Source: Acidobacteriota bacterium
GTDB lineage: Bacteria; Acidobacteriota; Terriglobia; Acidiferrales; UBA7541
Length of the DNA stretch: 64,000 bases
Assembly: GCA_003165465.1 (NCBI GenBank)
Contig: PLUM01000101.1
Coordinates: 21,813 to 85,812 of the forward strand
Reading direction: 5' to 3'
Positions within the stretch are counted from its first letter, which is position 1; every line of letters starts with the position of its first letter. Below the pieces are notes generated by a model. That model was not told the DNA's origin. It did not search any database and saw only the letters and a program-made list of their open reading frames with translations. Position numbers and translations under genes: made by a program. Shown here in pieces: positions 57,750 through 64,000 of the stretch.

Positions 57750-58727
57750 CTACTTCTTGTTTTCGGATGCGGGCACGACGACATCCCCAATATCCTTGTT
57801 ATACGCCGCCATCTCCGATGGCGAGCAGAGCAACTCCGGGATATCGAAATCGGGGCGTTGCAGATGGAGCGGAAACTTATTGAGGGCCAGCCAGGGATCC
57901 GTGTACATCTTCGGATCGTTAATGGTCATCGTGAGTTCCATGGTGTCATGATCCACGCGGTGAAACCGTTCCACCACCCGCAAATCCTCGCTATGCGGAC
58001 GGCCCGCATGATCGAGCCAGCTTTTCGGATTCAGCCCAACCGTTTCAACCACAAACGTATAATCGTCCTCCCATTTGCCAACGGAATATCCATTCCAGCG
58101 CGGATCGGGATCCTTGGGAAATTCCCGACCGTCCGTCCAGATGACGCGATAGTTGCCGTAAAACGGACTGAGGAGAATCACCTGATTCGAGGTCTGAACG
58201 AAGTTGAGCGTCCTCAATTCCCAAAGCTCCATGTACGGAAAACCGATCGGTTCGCAATGGTCCGCCGGATCGTTTGCCAGCGCGGAGGCAACTTGCCTCA
58301 CTCCCGGCCCCGAAGGCTTATTGGCCTGGAGCGCCGCCAGCCCCAGAGGCGTGTAGGACAACGGATGCATGATGCCCGTCTCGTCGTTCTGCTCTCCCTG
58401 CGAACCCTCTCCCGTCTGGTCGGGTCGCCCGGCTTCGACGCCCTTTGCCAGCGGCTTGAGTGCCGGGTGTTCCAGCGCGCCACTGACTTGGCGTCCGCCA
58501 TCCGCGGCCGTTGCATCCCAGATTCCGGAAATGTCGCGGCGCGGGGCCGGACCTGATTTTTTCTCGGCATATGCGGATTTTGGCGGCGGAACATTATTCC
58601 ATTTCTCCTGCCGCGCCTCATCGCCCGCCGCCTGGGGCGTTGCGGTTTGAGCATGCAGATTGCGAGATAAGATCAATCCTGCAATCAGGGCAACCATTGA
58701 GAACGCCACACGCTTGGACATTTCCAA
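57750..58727 (-). CDS. Exported protein of unknown function
   Basis: Signal peptide; DISGIWDATAADGG; DHAGRPHSEDLRVVERFHRVDHDTMELTMTINDPKMYTDPW. Confidence 0.7.
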   Translation of the reverse strand: MEMSKRVAFSMVALIAGLILSRNLHAQTATPQAAGDEARQEKWNNVPPPKSAYAEKKSGPAPRRDISGIWDATAADGGRQVSGALEHPALKPLAKGVEAGRPDQTGEGSQGEQNDETGIMHPLSYTPLGLAALQANKPSGPGVRQVASALANDPADHCEPIGFPYMELWELRTLNFVQTSNQVILLSPFYGNYRVIWTDGREFPKDPDPRWNGYSVGKWEDDYTFVVETVGLNPKSWLDHAGRPHSEDLRVVERFHRVDHDTMELTMTINDPKMYTDPWLALNKFPLHLQRPDFDIPELLCSPSEMAAYNKDIGDVVVPASENKK

Positions 58728-58859
58728 AATCCCTCCTGCCTATTCTTCGTTTCCGTCCGTATGAATCCGCCTACGGCGAAAGCATGCGAAACACACATCC
58801 GCCCGGCATATGTTCGCGACGCTGGCCGTTCTGGCCATGCCCCTCGCCCGGGCGATGTC

Positions 58860-59243
58860 TCACGGCTTGAATTGTTTTCCATTAATAATAATGCGGGTGG
58901 TGTAACCGATGCTTCCGACCGGCCTGCCGTTCTTGGCCGGCTTCGCGTCAATTTCGACTTCATCCCCGGGCTTGAATGTATTCTTGCTCCAGCCCACGTT
59001 TCTCTCGGACAGCGGATTCTGCGCTTCCAGGTCCCAATGCACGATATTGCCGCCTTCGTCCTTGGCGTCAACCTTCACGTAAACATGGGGGTTGGCCCAA
59101 ACGTAGTCTGTCACTGTTCCCTTCACCGTGACCGTCTTAGTCAGGTCGTACACCGACGTCCCGTGATGCGCGAATAGAGGAACGGAAAACGCCACGAAAG
59201 CAACAATGACAAGGGAAATGGCCGCAAGCTTTTTTCTCACCAC
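58860..59243 (-). CDS. DUF6152-like exported protein
   Basis: FAHHGTSVYDLTKTVTVKGTVTDYVWANPHVYVKVDAKDEGG. Confidence 0.82.
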   Translation of the reverse strand: MVRKKLAAISLVIVAFVAFSVPLFAHHGTSVYDLTKTVTVKGTVTDYVWANPHVYVKVDAKDEGGNIVHWDLEAQNPLSERNVGWSKNTFKPGDEVEIDAKPAKNGRPVGSIGYTTRIIINGKQFKP

Positions 59244-59310
59244 TCTCCTCCAGATTCGTGAATGGGACGATTGTGGCCATTCTATCTGCGCGCACGGGAA
59301 AGTTCCACTG

Positions 59311-59393
59311 GTAGCACGGGCACTCTTGCCTGTGTGGTTTTGATTTGTGGCGAGCGAAAACCAAATGAACTCAGGCTTCAGAGCCTGTATGGC
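59311..59393. repeat. Divergent BIME-like element related to family 1
   Basis: gtagcacgggcactcttgcctgtgtggttttgatttgtggcgagcgaaaac ... ctcaggcttcagagcctgta. Confidence 0.7.
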
Positions 59394-59413
59394 AACTCAA
59401 CTCCGAAAGAGCC

Positions 59414-59534
59414 GGGTGCCCCATCCTTCGCGTTTTGTGCGAAGGGTGGGTCCGTGCCGGAGAATCGACGCAGAAACCGGGAAGCAGGGAGCAAGACCCC
59501 ACCCTTCGCACAAAACGCGAAGGATGGGGCACCC
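59414..59534. repeat. Long perfect inverted repeat, about 37-bp arms
   Basis: GGGTGCCCCATCCTTCGCGTTTTGTGCGAAGGGTGGG and its reverse complement, about 46-bp spacer. Confidence 0.93.
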
Positions 59535-59560
59535 GCGGAAACACCCACTACAGGACAAAC

Positions 59561-60688
59561 TTACGGCAGTTGAAAATCGCCCGCCGGAGGCTGCGGCGGA
59601 TTATTTTTCCAGTAATCGATCCATGTGGTGAGCAGCGCGTTGAACTCCTCCGGATGCTCGCGGTACATGAAGTGGCCGGCATTGTTGAAGACGAAGAATT
59701 GCGCCTTGGTGTTTTTCGCGGCGATGATGTCGAACAGCGCCATCTCGCCCTTCAGTTGGGCGGTCGCGTCGGCCTCTCCCCAGTCGAGCACGTCGTTCTT
59801 GCCCGCGACCATCAGCAACGGCATCTGCAACATGCCTTCCGTCCGGATGCGGTCGAGCATCGTGTCGCGGTACGCCCCGGCGGCAGGCTGCGATTCGCCC
59901 GCGCCGGAGCGGAGTTTGTCGCGCGCCTCCTTCGACTTCGGCAGGCCGGCCATGTATTCGTCGGCCTTCCAGTACTCGTCGTCAAAAGTGGTTGGCAGCC
60001 AGGCCAACTCGTAGACGCGGCACTTCAGCCCCGCGTACTGCGATTGATCGGGGCATTTTTTCAGCATGTTCACGAGTTTCGTCTGCGGCTGGGGAGGATT
60101 TTCCGGCCCCACGGCCAGGATCGTCAGCGTGCGCGCGATATCCGGATGCTCGATGGCGAGGTACAGAACGATCGCGCCGCCCGCGGAGTGGCCCACCAGA
60201 TGAACTTTTCCTAGCTTGAGCGTTTGAATAAAACTGTAAACGAAATCGACATCGCCCTGATAGCTGTACTGCTTGTCGCTCGTGGGATTGCCGGACATGC
60301 CGCTGGCGAGGCGGTCGACGGCGTAAATGTGAAAATGTTTTGCGAGGCCGGGAATATTTCGCGAAAAAACGTTGGCCGTGGACGATCCGGCGGTAAACCC
60401 GCCATGCACCATCACCATCGTCTCACCCTGCCCCGCTTCGTAGTAGCGCGCCTTCACGCCGTTCACATCCACGAATTTCGATTTTATGCCGCCAATCTCG
60501 GATTTCGGGTCGGGCTTGTCCTGCGCCAGAGCGGGCGACGCGCCCCACGCGAGCAGCAGCGCGAAACAGGCGGCGAACATTTTGGCACGGAGTGTCATCC
60601 TGTTGGTGCGGCGACCACGCGTGCGAGTCTCAGGCAATACCGTTGCGATGGACATGGGCAATTGCTCCTCGATAATCGGTGTATTCAT
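59561..60688 (-). CDS. Alpha/beta hydrolase
   Basis: MVMVHGGFTAGS; LVGHSAGGAIVLYLA nucleophile elbow; NAGHFMYREHPEEF. Confidence 0.88.
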   Translation of the reverse strand: MNTPIIEEQLPMSIATVLPETRTRGRRTNRMTLRAKMFAACFALLLAWGASPALAQDKPDPKSEIGGIKSKFVDVNGVKARYYEAGQGETMVMVHGGFTAGSSTANVFSRNIPGLAKHFHIYAVDRLASGMSGNPTSDKQYSYQGDVDFVYSFIQTLKLGKVHLVGHSAGGAIVLYLAIEHPDIARTLTILAVGPENPPQPQTKLVNMLKKCPDQSQYAGLKCRVYELAWLPTTFDDEYWKADEYMAGLPKSKEARDKLRSGAGESQPAAGAYRDTMLDRIRTEGMLQMPLLMVAGKNDVLDWGEADATAQLKGEMALFDIIAAKNTKAQFFVFNNAGHFMYREHPEEFNALLTTWIDYWKNNPPQPPAGDFQLP

Positions 60689-60870
60689 CCGAACATTCTT
60701 CCGCTATTTCAAATCAGGAAATCCGATTCGCAGATCGTACACTCCTTCCGCCCCACGCACAATCCATTTGCCGCAACGCTTTTCCGACTCTCATTTCAAA
60801 CAAGAAGCTCGCAATCGACGCATGGCCGATTCCACTATCTGTATTAAATAAGCGAAGCGAGCGCTTTTAA

Positions 60871-60949
60871 GTAGCACAGGCTTCAGCCTGTGTTTTTTTG
60901 ACTTTCCCTTGCCACAAATCAAAACCCCGCAGGCTGAAGCCCGCGCTAC
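60871..60949. repeat. BIME-like inverted REP pair, family 1
   Basis: gtagcacaggcttcagcctgtg ... cgcaggctgaagcccgcgctac. Confidence 0.9.
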
Positions 60950-61021
60950 TAAATCGGAATTCAGTTGACCTTACCGGCGACTACGCCGTAGCGTATGCAT
61001 AGGAGCGGGGAGAGCTTTCCA

Positions 61022-61939
61022 ATGCGCATTCTGATTTCGGGCTCAACGGGATTTCTGGGAACGGCGCTGATCGGGGCGCTCGCGGGCGAAGGCCATGCGG
61101 TCGCGCGACTCGTGCGTCCTGGCACTGCGCGGAGAAACGCCGCCGGAGACCGCGCGCAAATCGTCGCGTGGGATCCCGCTGGAAATCAATTCGACGCGGC
61201 TGCGGCCGAGGGCGCGGATGCGCTTCTGCACCTCGCGGGAGCGTCCATCGCGGACGGGCGTTGGAACGCCGCGCGCAAGGATCTGCTGCGCACGAGCCGG
61301 ATCGACGCGACGCGGCACCTGATCGGCGCGCTTGCAAAATTGCAGCGGCCGCCGCGCGTGATCGTCGCGGCGTCGGCCATCGGTTTTTATGGCGATCGCG
61401 GCGATGAAGCGCTCACCGAGACAAGCGCCCCGGGAAACGATTTTCTTGCCGGGCTGTGCCGCGAATGGGAGGCGGAAGCGGCGCGCGGAGCCGACTTTGG
61501 CGCGCGCGTGGTAAGCCTGCGGTTTGGAATTATCCTCGCGGCGCACGGCGGGGCGCTGCCGCGAATGGCGCTGCCCTTCAAACTGGGCGCGGGCGGGCGG
61601 CTTGGCAATGGCCTTCAATGGATGTCCTGGCTGACTCTGCCCGAAGTGGTCCATATCGTTCAATTCGCGCTCGCAACGCCGCAGCTTACCGGGCCCGTCA
61701 ATGCGGTGACTCCAAATCCCGTCCGCAACGCCGAATTCACGCGCGTGCTTGCCAGGACGCTGCACCGGCCGGCAATCTTTCCCGCTCCCGCGTTCGCGCT
61801 CCGCCTGGCGCTCGGAGAAATGGCGGACGCTTTGCTTCTCGCCAGCCAAAACGTCATGCCCTCGAGGCTGGCGGATGCCGGATATCACTTTCTGCGGACG
61901 GACCTCGCCGAAGCGCTGGCGGACGCGTTTCGGAAATAA
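61022..61939 (+). CDS. TIGR01777-type NAD-dependent epimerase
   Basis: MRILISGSTGFLGTALIGALAGEGHAVARLVR; AASAIGFYGDRGDE; VNAVTPNPVRNAEFT. Confidence 0.9.
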   Translation: MRILISGSTGFLGTALIGALAGEGHAVARLVRPGTARRNAAGDRAQIVAWDPAGNQFDAAAAEGADALLHLAGASIADGRWNAARKDLLRTSRIDATRHLIGALAKLQRPPRVIVAASAIGFYGDRGDEALTETSAPGNDFLAGLCREWEAEAARGADFGARVVSLRFGIILAAHGGALPRMALPFKLGAGGRLGNGLQWMSWLTLPEVVHIVQFALATPQLTGPVNAVTPNPVRNAEFTRVLARTLHRPAIFPAPAFALRLALGEMADALLLASQNVMPSRLADAGYHFLRTDLAEALADAFRK

Positions 61940-62066
61940 CGTTTTAGAGCGATATCTATTCGAAAAGAAATCCTGCGATTTAAGGAAATGCCGGGACATT
62001 TTTAGCGAACATTCATTGACATGGAATGTGTCTCTGCTAGGATTCTCTTGTGCAACCTCGCAAGGA

Positions 62067-62147
62067 ACCCCGCCTCTGAAGAAGCGGGCTGCAGCAAACC
62101 TCCGTTGCTCGCGCCAGTGTTGTAGCCCGGGTCTTCAGACCCGGGGC
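62067..62147. repeat. REP-like family 2 pair, divergent arrangement
   Basis: ccccgcctctgaagaagcgggctgc ... gtagcccgggtcttcagacccgggg. Confidence 0.85.
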
Positions 62148-62205
62148 CTTTGCGCCCGCACGATCCCGCCACGATGGAAACATGGTTCCTGTTCCGCAGG
62201 CAGAC

Positions 62206-62586
62206 TCAAAGATCCAATTGCCCGAGGAGCGCGTCGAGGTTTGATTCATCGACCATAAAATCGGGCGTTTTTGCCGATAACTCTTCCACTTCGTCGAAGG
62301 CCTGAAACAGCCGCATCTTGGCGACGGCGTATTCCTCGGTCCCAGTGAATGCTCGGCCAGTGCGCGCGGACCATTTTTCCAGGGCGTCTTTCACAATGAA
62401 AATTCGCACGGGAAAAACATGCTTCCGGTCGACGGACGTCATGTACACATACTCGGTCCCGGCGAACTCGCCGCGCTTGGATTTCTCGACTTCATAAAAA
62501 TAGTATTGGTACACGTAACCGGTCGCCGCCGAATAACTTTTCACGCGGTGCGCGGCTTCTGGACGAGGCATAAAAAGATTATTCAA
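62206..62586 (-). CDS. Hypothetical protein
   Basis: Coherent 126-aa ORF, no recognised domain. Confidence 0.5.
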   Translation of the reverse strand: MNNLFMPRPEAAHRVKSYSAATGYVYQYYFYEVEKSKRGEFAGTEYVYMTSVDRKHVFPVRIFIVKDALEKWSARTGRAFTGTEEYAVAKMRLFQAFDEVEELSAKTPDFMVDESNLDALLGQLDL

Positions 62587-62713
62587 GCCAAAAGCAATCC
62601 TGTCAACCCGCGAACGGCTATCGGGTGCATTAGAAAACAGTGCGAAAGATCGATTGCGTCACTTCGGCTGCTAAAGCCGCACTGCCCCCACAACTTTTAT
62701 GGCACGGCTGAAG

Positions 62714-63998
62714 AGGCTGCGGAAAAAATCACTAACCTACGGTGTTGACCCTCCGAAGTGCTGTTTTTTTGAGTTCAGCCGCTGTTTTCCAGCTGTTTTG
62801 CTCTTCTTTCCGCGGTTGTTGCGCCTCTCCGCAGACACTACTCCCTCGACCTACACCGCTGGAATCAGTTTCGCCAGACGCACCAGATTGATGGCCGTGG
62901 CCAACAACTGGAACAACCAATTCACCTTCTTCACTCCCCGCACCTTCACCTGCCGCAGAATGCTGTCCAGCTTCGCCCAGCCAAACACCTTCTCGATCAA
63001 CTTCCGTTTCCGCTGGCTGATCGCATAGCCTGGATCCTGCCGCTCCGATTCCGTCAGCCAGTTCGGCCAGTGCGGATTCGGTTCGTACTCGGCCACATGC
63101 GGCACCACCTTGCGTTGCCGCAACCCCGCAATGAATTCTTTTTCCTGATACAGCTTGTCGGCTCCCAGCGTGATCGCCCGCGTTTGCTCGTTCACCCGGC
63201 CCGGACTCCGGCCCATCTGGTCCAGCATCGCCAGCGCCGCTTCTCGTTCGGCCGACGTGCTGCTTTGCGTGGCCAGCGCCGCCAGTACCAGTCCGCTGCG
63301 GTTCTCCATCAGCACATGTCCCAGATAGCTCGGCCGCGCTTCCCCCGCCGCGCTTTTCTTGAACAACCGCGCCTCCGGATCGCTCTTCGATTCATGCGTG
63401 TCCCGCAGCAACTTCTTCCCTCCCGATCCGCTCCCTTTCTCCGGCGGTTTCTCCTTCGGCACGAAACTCTTCCGGCTGGCCCACGCCTGGATCAGCGTCC
63501 CATCCACCGTGAAATAGTCCTCGCTCAGCAGATCGTGTTCCCCGGCCTGACGTATCACCGCCTCCAGCAACCGTTGCGATACTTCCCCCGCCATCAGCCG
63601 TTCCCGATTCTTCGTGAACACCGTCACGTCCCACACTTCATCGCTCGAATTCAATCCCACAAACCACCGGTACAAAAAATTGTATTTCAACTGCTCTATC
63701 AGTTGCCGCTCGCTGCGGATCGAATACAGCGCCTGCAACAACAGCGCCCGCAGCAACCGCTCCGGCGCGATCGACGGCCGCCCTCGCCGCGCGTACAACG
63801 CCTCAAAATGCGTCCACATCTCGCTCAGCCCGCGATCCACCATGGGCCGAATTCGCCGAAGTGGATGATCGCGGGCAATTCGATCTTCCAATGGAATGTA
63901 GCTAAACACTTCGCCTTGCTTTTCGTCGGGTCCGCGCATGTCGTCTTAGATGTGCAAACCTCGCTCCGGTTGCCAGCCAGCGACTTTTTCCGCAGCCT
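62714..63998 (-). mobile_element. IS5-type insertion sequence with terminal inverted repeats
   Basis: aggctgcggaaaaaatc (62714-62730) and gactttttccgcagcct (63982-63998), 16/17 match. Confidence 0.88.
62851..63939 (-). CDS. IS5-family DDE transposase
   Basis: PLRRIRPMVDRGL; ERLLRALLLQALYSIRSERQLIEQLKYNFLYRWFVGL; DYFTVDGTLIQAWAS; KRKLIEKVFGWAK. Confidence 0.94.
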   Translation of the reverse strand: MRGPDEKQGEVFSYIPLEDRIARDHPLRRIRPMVDRGLSEMWTHFEALYARRGRPSIAPERLLRALLLQALYSIRSERQLIEQLKYNFLYRWFVGLNSSDEVWDVTVFTKNRERLMAGEVSQRLLEAVIRQAGEHDLLSEDYFTVDGTLIQAWASRKSFVPKEKPPEKGSGSGGKKLLRDTHESKSDPEARLFKKSAAGEARPSYLGHVLMENRSGLVLAALATQSSTSAEREAALAMLDQMGRSPGRVNEQTRAITLGADKLYQEKEFIAGLRQRKVVPHVAEYEPNPHWPNWLTESERQDPGYAISQRKRKLIEKVFGWAKLDSILRQVKVRGVKKVNWLFQLLATAINLVRLAKLIPAV

Positions 63999-64000
63999 GT

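Overview
64 kb of a GC-rich bacterial chromosome. Acidobacteriota is likely, judging from VWFA-related, DUF6152, NHL and Oar-like TonB-receptor genes and dense REP-like repeats; this is inference, not computed. Left to right: (i) the tail of a RecQ-like helicase fused to a phosphoribosyltransferase, coupled to a DprA-like gene; (ii) pepA and smpB; (iii) a TPR-secretin-cohesin protein plus two pseudopilins; (iv) an oxidoreductase, TonB-dependent receptor, amidohydrolase, MFS transporter and multicopper oxidase; (v) a three-gene cassette of RecA-like protein, small protein and family-B DNA polymerase; (vi) assorted membrane and beta-propeller genes; (vii) a his operon (hisI-G-D-C-HAD-B-H-F-A) preceded by a His-rich leader peptide and terminator hairpin; (viii) a heme cluster (hemA-C-D-B and hemL leftward, hemE-N-Y rightward); (ix) a reductive pyrimidine catabolism operon; (x) a MoaD-MoaE fusion and exported proteins; (xi) an IS5-type element with both inverted repeats at the right edge. 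Several families of inverted-pair REP/BIME-like palindromes with a conserved 5' GTAG-type tetranucleotide are scattered between genes. Best leads: the PolB/RecA-like cassette, the his attenuator with an apparently leaderless leader peptide, the RecQ-PRTase/DprA pair, a structured RNA candidate at about 25.25-25.41 kb, and the multi-family REP system. No tRNA, rRNA or CRISPR array was recognised. All calls were made by eye from the sequence and the supplied ORF translations.
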